Assembly (NCBI GenBank): GCA_002786065.1
Contig: NHNY01000031.1
Location: 125,510 to 189,509 of the forward strand
DNA length: 64,000 nucleotides
DNA from: Microcyclospora pomicola
Lineage: Eukaryota; Ascomycota; Dothideomycetes; Capnodiales
Direction: 5' to 3'
Shown piece after piece: positions 33,004 through 44,420 of this stretch. The translations under genes were made by a program, and so were the position numbers. The first letter of the stretch is position 1, and each line of letters starts with the position of its first letter. The notes beneath the pieces were generated by a model, which was not told the origin of the DNA, searched no databases, and saw only the letters and a list, made by a program, of their open reading frames with translations.

Positions 33004-34301
33004 ATGTTAGACTTCAACAAACACCCCGGTCCCAGGCCCAAATGCTTCTTCACCGTCGCCCGCGCGCCCACCTACCTCAATCCCGCCGAACCGCCGACGA
33101 AGAAGAAACCCTTCACGACGGTTTCGTGCCAGACGGCTAGTCATGCTGTAGGTCTTCTGAATTACCATGTCACCTCAGATCCATCATGTTGACGTCCTAC
33201 ATAGCTCGACATCCTGCTCCCGCGCCCGCACGCCGCTGCTCTCCAGCAATCCCTCGCGGAAGCCGACCATGCGACGCTACGCTATGCGCGCGTACACATG
33301 AAGCTGGGCGATCTGCTGGACGGAGAGTTCTTCAATGATCACATCAAGCGAGGTAAGACCTTTGACTGCTTCTTCATTCCTCTCACGCGAGTCGACGGGC
33401 AGGAACAGTCGATGCTAAGATTTCCGCTCACAGGCAATGTCTTGATGCACTCGCAAGGCCGCCCGCTCATCGACCATGTCTTCTCGCTTGAGGCCGGCGT
33501 GTTGCGGCTCGAGGTCGATAAGGCGACGTTTGAGCGCTTGGGCTTGGAGGGCCATGTCATCCCGAGCGCGGGCAGGAAACATGTCAAGGCTCGCTATGGT
33601 ATGCTTTCCCCCCCCCTCTCTCAACTTCATCACCTTGTGATTCTGCTCTCGGGATTGCTATGTCTGGTGTAAAGATATATGGGTGAGCGGTCCAAGCGGA
33701 ACTGACACAATCGCCAGCAATCGAGCTCAACCTCCGCCTGCCCTCGATGCTGCACGGGAAAAAGGGCTTCGAGCGCATCGTCTGGGCGTTCCGCAACGTC
33801 CTTACACACACCGTCACTTGGCTGTTCCATGATCTCGAAGGCCCGAATGACGGGTCGGGACCGATCAGTGCCCATGCCCCGGTCGTGCGTGCAGTGGAGC
33901 CGACGATCGAGACGCTGGATCGCGTACTCGTCCCGGCCTTACCGAGCGCGATCGACCAGGACGACGAAGCGGACGTCATCGAGATGCTGGAGTGGTTGAC
34001 CATGGCCCTCAGCTGGGCGCCGGGGGTGCGCGCGGATGCGTCGGTGGATGCGTCTTTGAGTCGTTACCGAGTGCCGCAGTTTGACGAAGCAATCAGCACC
34101 GAGCCGCAGGACCTGGTGAAGATGAGCTACCATGGTTTCCTACCGGCCACATTCATCATGCAGATCTTGTTTGCTGCGCTGAAGAAGTCGGATGGCGAGG
34201 AGAAGCCGTGGTTCGCGATGCATGCTGCCTCGTTCGACGGCCAAGCATATGCACTACTAAATGCTGAGGACAGGATCTTGATTTGGGAGTATATGGACTG
34301 A
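33004..34301 (+). CDS. RPP40: ribonuclease P/MRP 40-kDa subunit (Rpp40-like)
   Basis: Four exons: 33004-33147, 33205-33352, 33434-33598 and 33718-34301; the product is 346 residues. It starts MLDFNKHPGPRPKCFFTVA (conserved in fungal Rpp40-type proteins), then PPTKKKPFTTV, and RGNVLMHSQGRPLIDHVFSLEAGVLRLEVD, the family's best-conserved block. PSMLHGKKGFERIVWAFRNVL follows. The protein is a nuclear component of RNase P/MRP acting in tRNA and rRNA processing. Intron 2 (33353-33433) is exactly 81 nt and has no stop, so its retention would add 27 residues in frame. I favour removal because the join matches the family. The gene ends 58 bp from the MON2 stop on the other strand. Confidence 0.85.
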
Positions 34302-34359
34302 GCTCACGCGGCTATCTACATGTGAACACCATTTCGCACCACGATGTGGTCTCTCACAG

Positions 34360-37300
34360 CTACTCCATCGGCAACGCCACGCTCTCAAGCACCCGATGCA
34401 CCGCATGCTGGATCTTCTCGCTTCCGCTCCATCGATCTCCCGCCGTGGCCGCCGCTTTGACCAGCAGTGGATACAGATATCGCAGATGCGCTCGGGTTCC
34501 GGCCTGATCAGAGTTCGTGGAAAGCGCTTGCGGGTGGAGGTGTAAGTCGCGAATCTGCTCCAGCGAAAACAGTAGCTCTTCCACCTCGCTGAGAGGCTGC
34601 GGACGTCGTCCTCGTAGCGGCTGATCAATGATGTACGAGCGTATTGGGACGGCCAGGCGGAAGATCAAATACGGCGCAGCGGTGCGGGCGAGACTGCTAT
34701 GCATGTCCGCCACGCTGTCGTCGGATGAGGTGGTGGATGGTGACGAGGAGAGCGCCACGAGCTCCGTGAAGCAGAGATAGCACATTCTTTCTCGCTCATT
34801 CGGTTGGATGCGCTTGACGCGGCCACGCCGCAGCTTCGCCACTTGTTCCAACACTGGTTTTGCGGCATCCAAGACTTCGCTATTCTCCAACGCGTGCACA
34901 AGCGAAGCCTCGTAGAGCGCTTGGCAGTACCGTTGGCGGAGCTCCTGCGAGAACTCGCACGACCCTAATGTGGGAATCAGCACGGCTTGCAGAGTGCGAT
35001 AGCTCTCAATGTCGAAGAGCTGGTCATCGAAGATCTTCTGTCGATCGTCCACACTCTCGATACCAGTGGCGCCAACAATGCCTGCGCAGATCGCCACGTA
35101 CTCGCTCCACAGCGTTGTTTTCGTCTCAGCATCGAGACAGATCCCCTCCTTGATCGACCCAAGGACAATGGTACTCAACGCTAGAGCGGCGTTGGTGCCC
35201 CGCCGCCATAATGCTTGACCCTTGTGCTCTGTGCGGAAGCGATACTTCGCCGCCACCAATTTGCGTAGGGCCTGCACCGCCGATAGCAATGCGCCAGACT
35301 CCCAGATCTCTGCATCACTCATGTGCGTGGTGATGAGAGCTTGCAGCCAGTCGACACTCTCACTGGACAAAGCAAGGAACGTCGGCCCTTTCTTCAGGTC
35401 CCCAGAGTCATGGTGTAGGAGACAGAGCTGTGCTGCAATGGTAATAAGCCGAGAGGGTAGCATCTCCAAGTCCACGCGTACAGTCTTCAGCAATGTCAAG
35501 ACTTCCGCCTGCAGCGAGCTCATGATGTTGACGTCGCCTCCGTGTTTCGGGGCATCGGAGTGTTGCACACAGAGGAAGAGATTCTCGATCAGCTTTCTAA
35601 GCTGCGAGGTTCCCATGCTGTTCTTAGTCAGACGGTAAAGCTCGGCAGCGGTCGAGACGTAGGCATTGAACGCGTCCTGGTTACTACCTGTAGGGGCCTC
35701 ATCTGACACTTCGGGCACCCGTTTGAGCCACAAGGCGACAGTACGATATCCAGGCGCTGTCCAGGCCGTAGCGTTGTTGTCGATGTGAGATAGGACGGCG
35801 GAAAGGGAGGAGTAGACAGCGGCGTTGATAGTGTGTCGTTCCGCATCCAGATACTTCTCCATCATGCAAAGAAAGACTTCCCATAGACTAGGAAGTCGGG
35901 CGGTCTGCTCAATGATACGTATGTGCTGTGCGATGACATCCGCGATACCAGCGATCATGGCCGTCGACATTGCCTCGTCTGTTTTCTTTTGCTCGACAAT
36001 CCGACGGGGTGAAGTGGGATTTTCGATCGACGTGGCTGTATTGTCTGTCAAGTACAGTTGTGCGTCGTCTGACGCAACCCGGAACAAGACAGACCGGAGC
36101 ATCACATCCCAGGTCGTTGGGTCAAGCTGATCGCCATGACTGCGGAAGATGCTGCAGATGGTTTGGAATACAGCATTCCTCACGTCCTTTCTGCAGTATC
36201 TGGAGGCGTCTCTCAGTCTCAGCAGCAAGAGCATCGTCTGTGCAGGACGAGAGTGGAGTGCAGATTTGTGCACCGCTTCTTCGACACTATCAAAGTCTTG
36301 TGTGCTTCTGGCGAACTCGTCCAGTTCCGAGGTTGTGACGTGGCTGAACATGAAGTCGGACAGATTCCATGCCGTGGTCACGGTGGTCAATGCCAGATTG
36401 AGGTCGTCAGTCTGAGTGATGAAGCGTCCAAGTAACTCAATAAGTGAGACCACAACTGGCAAAGGCAGCAATGGTAAAAAGTCGGAGCAAACGAGCTGTA
36501 TCGCGGCGAATGCTGTGCGACCGACCTGAACCGAGACGAAGTCGTGAGATACATTTATCCAATCGATAGTCTTCTCGCCCGTATCCTCTTCTGTATGTTC
36601 ACCATCAGTACTTTCAACACGCTCAAAAGTGCTGCTGATAATGGCCACAATCTTGTTCCACCCAGAGACGATTGAGTCACCACTACGTTCGAGTATTGAC
36701 CGTAGCGCATCCAGAATTTGGGCCTGGATCTCCAGATCGACAGCATTGGTTTCCTCGCCATCTTCTTGTATGCGATCGACTAGCCGCAAGAGCATAGCGA
36801 GAGCTCGTCGCTGAACTACAGCCCTACTTCCCGACTCATCTTCAGCGACGTCGGCAACGACTTCGGCGACCATCCTACATATGACTGCTGCAGCTACCTG
36901 ACGTGCATCTCGAGGACGACCTGTATCCGAAATTATACGAGCAAGTTGGTTCTCAATCAAGCGCCAGCCGCTCTCTTTTGGATCGTTGGCAGTGAAGCGT
37001 GAGATGTTGAGGCTGACTAGATGTCCAATCTTTGGTATCACGAACTGATAATCACGAGTCTGTAGCTCGGCGAAAGTGCTCAGGCCAGGGAGACCAGAGA
37101 ATGTCCTTTTCTGAGCTGGCTTCGGTGTGGATGGCGCAGAATCCTGCTCTGATCTCGAGGACTCTCCAGAAATGCTGCGCGATCTCCCTGACAACAATCG
37201 ACAAAACGTAGCGATAACATTAGTGAAGGCGTCATTGGGATAGTCGGTCGTACTCTCAAGAAGTCTGGACGCCGCAGCTTCAACTGCAGAGACTTCGCTG

Positions 37301-39536
37301 GAAAAGGCAGCCACAGCAGCTGGAGATTCTGTGTTCTTTGTCGATGATGCATTCATATGCCGGAACATTTGCTGAGGCGGCACTGCGCTCAAGATAATAT
37401 CTGCTTGGCGCAACGCATCTACCACAACTGCTAACCCCTCGTCAAGCGTTGGTCCCAGTGCAATGGCAAGGTTCAGCAGCGCTCGAAGACACAGCAAATT
37501 TCGAATGGTGAGCATTGGTCTCACTGGATCGCCTGACGGACGGCGATCGCGATCCATCGACATAGAAGACGCCTGACTTACTAGGCTGTCGACACTCAAC
37601 AGGTTCTTGGGATTTGAGAACACGCGATGACCGGGGCTTTCGGCCGGGGGCGACTTGAGTGGATCCGCGATAGCTGCATTAAACACATGAGGGGGTATGG
37701 CGCTTTTGCTCAAGGTCGTCATCAGCGCATCGCGCGGCGTGTTGAGACGCAGCAGGCCTGCCACTTGGGCGAATCGTTGATACGATTTTATAAGGTTTCG
37801 ATAATACTGGTCTTCAAGTGCAGCGTTCAAGAAGGTCGACGATGTGGCAAGTACAGCTGGCCAGCATCTATCGATTAGACCGGCGACTGCCTGGACACGG
37901 TAATGACTTGAGCCTGTTTCAGACTCTAAAGGGTTGAGCGGAACGGCCAGTTTCCTGGACGATTGGTATCTCGTAAGACGCGATGTAGAAGTGCCGCTTT
38001 CAGCTTCGCCATCTACAGGCGCACCCGAATTAGCATGGTTTTGGTGATCATCGTCACTATGAACAGTCAATGGCAAGATGATTCTTGCCAGCATCTCAGA
38101 AAGGCTGCCAAGACAGTCCAGGACAAGAGCGTAGACATAAGTGACCGGGACAACTGGGGCGTCATTCTTGTCAAGCTGATCCAAGCATGCTGTTCGAGGT
38201 ATGCTCCATTGCCGGCTAATGCCATATACGTTGTTTTCTGCAACACCAAGCGCAGAGCTGATGACCCCTGCCATTCCACCCATGGCGTCTATGGACGCTT
38301 GATCCACGGTGGACTCGTCCTCAGACGTTGTTGGACCTGTTGGGATCGTGGACTGATGGCCGAGGCCGATAAGTGCTGGTTTCTCTGAAGAAATTTTTAC
38401 AAAACCAGAAAGGAGATCCTGTACAATGAGCTTACTGCTGTCGCTTGCGTCGTACAACGAGTACGCTTCGATGACCAAATTGCTTTTGGCAAACACGTTG
38501 CGGATGACCTCCATCACAAGAGCCCGCTTCCATTGCGGTGCACTATCGTCCAGATTTTGGGGCATGAGACCTAGTGCAATCTCAAGCTCTCCGGAAAAAC
38601 GAGACAGATATCGACCGAGGAGAAACTCCAAAAGTCTCATTGATCGTATCGCAATAGGGAATGCCAGCCGATCAACTAGAGCCTTTGTGACCAAAGGTAT
38701 CAAATTTGCTCGGATCACTGAGCTGAATTCGACATGGGAATCAAACAATCTGGCGTTGGCGGTCATTGACGACCAGATAAGCTCTAAGCTGGACTCTGGA
38801 GAGAGCGAGTTGAATTGTATGAATTTGGAAGGTCTTTCTTCCGCAGTAAGAACCAGATCCCGGAATACTCGATACGCATCGAATGCTGCTGGCCGTAGCA
38901 CAACTGGGCCATCGTCGCCAGGTATTTCTTCAGTGGCAGGAATTGATGCAGCACTTCGATCCTCTGCTGTCACGTTCTCAAAAACTGCAGTCACCAGTTG
39001 TTGTAAGGTCGCGCTAGCAACACCGCTGACGGTCTGCACTTTTGCGCTCTGAAGAGACGAGCATACTTGCAAAGCCCCAGCAAGCAGGTCACCTTTCAGA
39101 TCTTCGGCGTAGTTTTGGAGTAAAGATGGCAGCGCCTGAAGGATCTTAAGCTGAACATCCAAGCCTAGCTCAGTGCAGGCATTTAAAGCATCGAGAGCTT
39201 CGTTAAGTCTGTTTCTCGGAAGACCTTTCGAGACAATGAGTCTCTGCAATGAAGAAACTCCGCTTGCGGCAAACCTGACATTGCGAGTTGCACATGCGAT
39301 GAGAAATGGTTCTATGAAGGTCGTTCGTCGGCGCAAGTCTTTTTCTCCGTTAGTACTCTGGCAGCCAGGGCTAAGCAAGATATTGACGCACCGGCAGCAA
39401 GCTGTTGCTCAGAAGTCGTTGGTAAGGCCTTGAGTTCTTGTAATGATTTCTCAGCCGCTGTCTTCAACTCCGTATTCTTGCGCTTGGATTCTGATATCAG
39501 CGTCGTGAGCTCATTGACTAATAATGTCGCACTCAT
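34360..39536 (-). CDS. MON2: Mon2, Sec7-related endosome/Golgi trafficking scaffold
   Basis: Two exons, 39536-39392 and 39338-34360, with a 53-nt intron (GTGCGT donor, CTAAC branch, AAG acceptor) give 1707 residues. The N-terminus is the DCB domain (MSATLLVNELTTLISESKRKNTELKTAAEKSLQEL .. LRRRTTFIEPFLIACATRNVRFAASGVSSLQRLI). Long HEAT-like helical repeats and HUS/HDS-type regions follow, as in large Arf-GEFs, but I see no Sec7 catalytic domain; this is the defining feature of Mon2. It acts with Dop1 and the flippase Neo1 on Golgi/endosome membranes. The length is typical of fungal Mon2. It is transcribed divergently from the VPS9-domain gene across 413 bp, which is of interest because both proteins act in endosomal traffic. 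Confidence 0.92.
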
Positions 39537-39949
39537 CTTCCCCGAGAGGGCAAGGTCTCATAGCTCAATCGGAACGTGGTGGCCCTTGAAATGCAGCTTT
39601 CCAGAATGCATTACTTAAATAGACTGATGAGTCCTTTGTTCAGGCAAGCTGGCTGCAGAGACCGCATCTGGACAACGTGCAGTGGCCAGGAGGAGTCGGA
39701 GCTAGAAGGCAGAAACCGCCGTGACACGTGAGAGTGGAGATGACCACACCGATGCACAAGCTCCCCACGTTTATCACGAACATACTCAGAGGGGAGCTTT
39801 GGATGTTCTGGTGGTACAGTCAAATCGAGCAATAAGATACATACGTCAAAGACCGCGACTACCACAGACCCGAACAACAGTGTATACGCAGCGTAATGCC
39901 GAGATCAAGCTTGTAGCTGCAGTGAATCCATCAGTCGAAGCAACCGTCT
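39537..39949. promoter_or_regulatory. shared divergent promoter region of MON2 and VPS9
   Basis: A 413-bp gap between the two ATGs. No distinct motif is claimed; it must hold both promoters. Confidence 0.6.
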
Positions 39950-42514
39950 ATGTCCGAACCGGGCGGACGAACTGAGGAAGTGCACGATAGTGACAATGGC
40001 AGTCGAGCTTTGAAAACACTCGATCCGGTCGGCGACGCGAGCGTCGTTCCCACGAGATCCTTGAGCGACATTGATCCGGACGCAAGTCAACATTTAAGTG
40101 ATGGCCAGGGTCAAGGAGGAGCGGCCCAAGGGTTGCCAGGCGCAACAGTGGACACGATGAATGAGTCTGAGGTGCTGGATCGATCTGAAAAGAAAGATGG
40201 TGATGAAGGGCCACGACAAACAGGAAATCATGCGACGGATGCACAACAAGGCACAAACGAGCAGGAAATCGCTGAGCATCAGGCAAAACATGCAGCAGAT
40301 GTTTCTTCGGAACCACGTGCATTAACGCCGGTACAAGAAACAGTCCCAGTATCGCAAGGAGCATCGACGGTAGGAAAGACTGAACTCCCTGCCTCTCCAC
40401 CACCGCCAGCTCCACCGCAGAAAGATGCCAAACCACTCAACTCCACACTGCGACCCGAGTGTGACGGGAAGCTTCCGGATCGAGACAGCTCACGGGCAGA
40501 AATGCCGGAGGACGCGCAAGACATCGTTGAGTCTACTGGAGCTGAAATACAGACGATAATGGATCAGTTTGCTGGTGGCTTAGCAGCGCCGGGCGAGGAT
40601 GAGATAATGTCAAATCGTCGAGAAAGGCAGCAGTCAGTATTGGTGTTGCCGCCGAGGTCTTCGAGTCTCGGACCAAGAACCCCTCTCGCCCTGAGCCATC
40701 AAACCACTGGTCAAAGTGTGAGATCAACGACGAGTGCACGGAGAACGGATGCAGCACCCACCGGTGCTAACGCAACAACGGATCACGTTACATCGGACGA
40801 TACAGCGTCTATCGCTAGTTCAAAGGCCACTTCTGTATTCCATCCGCCGCCCGCAGATATGGAACCCGAGCCTGCATTGCCTTTTGACTTTCACCGCTTC
40901 CTCGAGCAATTGCGTCACCGTACAGCAGACCCCGTGGCTCGTTTTCTTCGATCATTTCTCTCAGAATTTGGCAAGAAGCAATGGATGGTACACGAACAGG
41001 TCAAGATCATATCTGACTTTCTCGAGTTCATTTCCAAGAAAATGGCCGTCTGTGAGGTGTGGCGTACTGTTTCGGATGCCGAGTTCGACAATGCAAGGGA
41101 AGGTATGGAAAAGCTGGTCATGAACAGATTGTACTCACAGACCTTTTCTCCTGCCATCCCATCAGCAGGCAGTCCTCGTAAGAACGGTCGAAATGGACGC
41201 TCGCAGGCAGATACAGCTAGCCCATTTGGACTGGGTCGGCGAGGGCAGCATCAAGAAGATGTAGAGAGGGATGAGGTGATTGCGCAAAAAATCCGCATTT
41301 ATGGCTGGGTCAGTGAAGAGCATCTCGACATCCAACCCGTGGGAGAGAAAGGTCAGAAGTTCTTGACTCTAGCACAGCAAGAACTGCTGAAATTGGGTAC
41401 TTATCGTGCACCTCGGGACAAAGTAATTTGCATACTTAACTGCTGCAAGGTCATATTCGGCTTCCTAAAAAATGCCAAATCAGATCAGGGTGCAGACAAT
41501 TTTGTGCCACTGCTTATTTACACAGTGCTGCGAGCACGACCAGAGTCTTTGGTGTCTAATGTGCAATACATATGGCGTTTCAGAAATCAGGACAAGCTTG
41601 GCGGTGAGGCGGGTTACTATATGAGTTCGCTCATGGGTGTCATCTCGTTCATCGAGAACCTGGACCGCACGAATCTTACCATATCAGACGCAGACTTTGA
41701 GACCAATGTTGAGCAGGCTGTAAGTGCCATTGCGGAAGAGAACAAAAGCGAAGAATATGAGAACAAAGTGCATTCACCCGTTGCTGGGCCGGGCAACAGC
41801 GGAATTCTTGGGTTGGTCGGGGGAACGGGATCCCCTTTGCAACACCTGAACGAAAAGAGCTCACTGAGCAGGGCCGAAGTCACGCCACGGAATAGCACTG
41901 ATGCCCAAAGTTCGAACCACCGGAGATCTGCAAACACGCCAAATCGTAATCTCAATGACGCGCTCGGCGAGAAAGCGCTATCGAGTGACGACGACGATGA
42001 CACAGACGCTGTCACGGGCTTACTGCGCACCATACAGAAACCGCTCTCGAGCATTGGTCGAATGTTCTCGGACGATCAGTCTTCGCAGGCTTCTCCAAGC
42101 AACCTGATGCCAAGAGCAAAGTCAAGGACGAGAGGCTTGAGTCCTGCTACTCGAGCGGCGGCCACAGGTACCCGGAAAGCGCACAGTCCTCAGCGAGCAG
42201 AAGTGGACAGGTTGCGACAGCCGAGAGAAGGCATCAAGGGAGATGCAGTAGCAGCGCAAGCTGCGGAAGACCAGCGAGTGAGGGTCAAGGAACATCGAGT
42301 CGTCGTTGAGTAAGTATCATGCGAACATCTGGTTATGCTTTCGTCCAAGACGAAGTCCCGCTCAGTATCGTCCAGATCGTGTGCTAATCCACATCATAGG
42401 ACACTTCAATCAATCTTCCCCAATCTTGACAAGGAGCTCATCGAAGACGTTGTTCGCGCGCAGGAAGGTAATGTAGGTCGAGCTGTAGACGCCTGTCTCG
42501 CTGTGAGCGGCTGA
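39950..42514 (+). CDS. VPS9: Vps9-domain Rab5 guanine nucleotide exchange factor with C-terminal CUE domain
   Basis: Two exons, 39950-42309 and 42400-42514 (90-nt intron, GTAAGT donor, CTAAT branch), encode 824 residues. The first 300 residues are disordered. A helical bundle then precedes the VPS9 domain (FDFHRFLEQLRHRTADPVARFLRSFL ..). The domain signature appears as APRDKVICILNCCKVIFGF, GADNFVPLLIYTVLRARPE and NVQYIWRFRN .. EAGYYMSSLMGVISFIENLD. The last exon supplies a ubiquitin-binding CUE domain (LQSIFPNLDKELIEDVVRAQEG), which the first exon alone lacks. Role: activates Rab5/Vps21 on early endosomes. Assignment is firm; the exon 2 CUE is a strong check of the splice. Confidence 0.95.
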
Positions 42515-43053
42515 ACGAGGCCGCAAGATGCTTTTATTGTATACCTTATGGACCAAATGACGATACTTTTAAGATCTTGGGTACACCAGCACTTCCCGGA
42601 AGCATGTACAGTTCACGCTAGTGGCTAAGGAATAGCATGTGCTCGCATCCTTCCTCTTACCATTCCATCTCAACATGATGTATCCTAGTTTGCCAAAGTC
42701 AGCTGCCGTAAGCTCGATTTCTCTGATTCGCAATTTTAGGAGCAGGCGGCGGCTTGACCACTTGAGTCCAGCCGTGTAAAGTAAAGTACAACGACGAGCA
42801 CAAGGAGCACAACGCAACAACTTCAGCTGAGCACCACCCGCGTCTGTATTGAGCGAAGATCGACAGACATCTTCCGCGGACACATATTACCTTACCACTC
42901 GTTGGAGGTAAGCACAGTGAGAATGTTTCATAAGAACTTAGAGCTTGCACTCTTATGTTACCTAGTTCCTGCACTGCGCTGGATGTGATATACTGATCAC
43001 CATCACCCTTTTGCTCATCCTCACCACCACCGTTATCGAACGCCTGTTGCACG
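42515..43053. other. intergenic, no gene seen
   Basis: About 540 bp with the VPS9 3' flank and the promoter of the GPI-type gene. Minus-strand frames here (for example 42569-42883) have no recognisable product. Confidence 0.5.
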
Positions 43054-44100
43054 ATGAAGCCTATATCAGCGACCAAGATCACCTCTGTGCTCCTCGCCTG
43101 CTCGGTCTCTGCTCATGAGTACGTGCCTACAATTGGCGGAGTTGCTGGGGCACAAACCCACTCGCACGACCTCTTCATCGCCGCCAACGAGCACCCCAAT
43201 GCTACCAACTCTGTGACGTTCAATCCATTTCCGTCAGGCCCCGGCTCCAACAGTTCGGTGCAGTGGACATGGCGAGTCAACGTCAGCGATGTCTCTGTGC
43301 CAGACGCTACGGTCTACGGGGGACAACCTCAGATCAGCCCAGATCCTCATGTCGTCAACGTGGTCTATGACTTCTCATGGCCTGGCTCCGGAGACATCGA
43401 CCAGGCTGCTGCGAAAGGGCAGATCAGTTCGAGTTCTACCTCCAGCTCGCCAGCATTATGTGCTGTCGTCATTCAGGTTGATCTGCCCGCGAATGTTACG
43501 GACCTCTACTCTGCCAGCGATAACCAGCGATGCAATTCCGCTCTGGGTTCGCAGTGCGTCAGCTCGATCTTGAGCCACGTCCTAGTCGGATCTGCAGGCT
43601 GTGGGAACCTTGTAACATTTTCGGGCCTTGTCGGTTGCGAGGGGTCCTTCAGCCTGCAAACCCCACCAGCTTCTGCATACAGCTTCGGTAAGTCTGATGA
43701 CCGCCTTGATGCCTGCCTATACGCATGCGTCACCTCACAGCCCATACCTAGGTATGCATCTGCTAACACTTCTTTGTCAGAACTCAAGAGAACAGGCAAG
43801 GGCCTTGAGTCTGGCCAGGGTTTCTTCTTCAGCGCCTCAGCCGCGCACCCTGTTGCCAACTCTACCATTTACCAGGATGCTGTATCTGCGCTGCAGATCT
43901 TGGTCTTCACCAGCCAGGTGACCAGTCAGCTGCTATGTCAGCGAGTCGGCGCACCCGCCAGTACCATGTCTCCGACAACGACCTCACCATTGCCATCACC
44001 GTCTACAGGGGCAGCGACGGGGTCGAACTTTGGAAGCTCTGGCGCATATACTGTAGTGATGTTGGGAGTGGTGGCGCTGCTGTTTGGAACTGTTTTGTGA
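43054..44100 (+). CDS. secreted, probably GPI-anchored protein of unknown function
   Basis: Two exons, 43054-43687 and 43781-44100, give 317 residues. The 93-nt intron is textbook (GTAAGT donor, CTAAC branch, TTTGTCAG acceptor) but is a multiple of three and stopless. An unspliced message would therefore encode 348 residues; splicing yields SAYSFELKRTGKGLESG. An N-terminal hydrophobic signal (ATKITSVLLACSVSAHE) precedes a Cys-containing ectodomain with several N-glycosylation sites. A Ser/Thr/Pro stalk (STMSPTTTSPLPSPSTG) and a C-terminal hydrophobic tail (VVMLGVVALLFGTVL) fit GPI attachment. It contains WTWRVNVSDVSVPDATVYGG and six or more Cys but no domain that I recognise. Cell-wall or surface location is inferred. 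Confidence 0.8.
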   Translation: MKPISATKITSVLLACSVSAHEYVPTIGGVAGAQTHSHDLFIAANEHPNATNSVTFNPFPSGPGSNSSVQWTWRVNVSDVSVPDATVYGGQPQISPDPHVVNVVYDFSWPGSGDIDQAAAKGQISSSSTSSSPALCAVVIQVDLPANVTDLYSASDNQRCNSALGSQCVSSILSHVLVGSAGCGNLVTFSGLVGCEGSFSLQTPPASAYSFGKSDDRLDACLYACVTSQPIPRYASANTSLSELKRTGKGLESGQGFFFSASAAHPVANSTIYQDAVSALQILVFTSQVTSQLLCQRVGAPASTMSPTTTSPLPSPSTGAATGSNFGSSGAYTVVMLGVVALLFGTVL

Positions 44101-44420
44101 TTTTCCTAGTACAAGTTAGCCAGTGCATATACAATGTCTAATGTCACGCCATGTCTGCAGAAGATCTGCTGCATTCACAAACCTTTGCTAGTGTACACGT
44201 TACTCATTGATGGCGATGGGACTCGGAGCTGAAAGCACGGGAAAGGGCGGAAGAATAGGACTTTCGGGAGATCGCCTGCTTGTGAGGACTTATGATCTTG
44301 ATAATCTGGTCGTGGGGTAACACATGTCTAGCGTTTACGAGATTCATTGGAGTGTCAATGCATACGCTCATCATGTTCGTTCCCATTCGTCATAATCGTG
44401 CATGACGTTACGCTCAGGCT
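44101..44420. other. intergenic between convergent genes
   Basis: About 320 bp of 3' flanking sequence shared by the GPI-type gene and eEF1B; nothing else seen. Confidence 0.5.
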
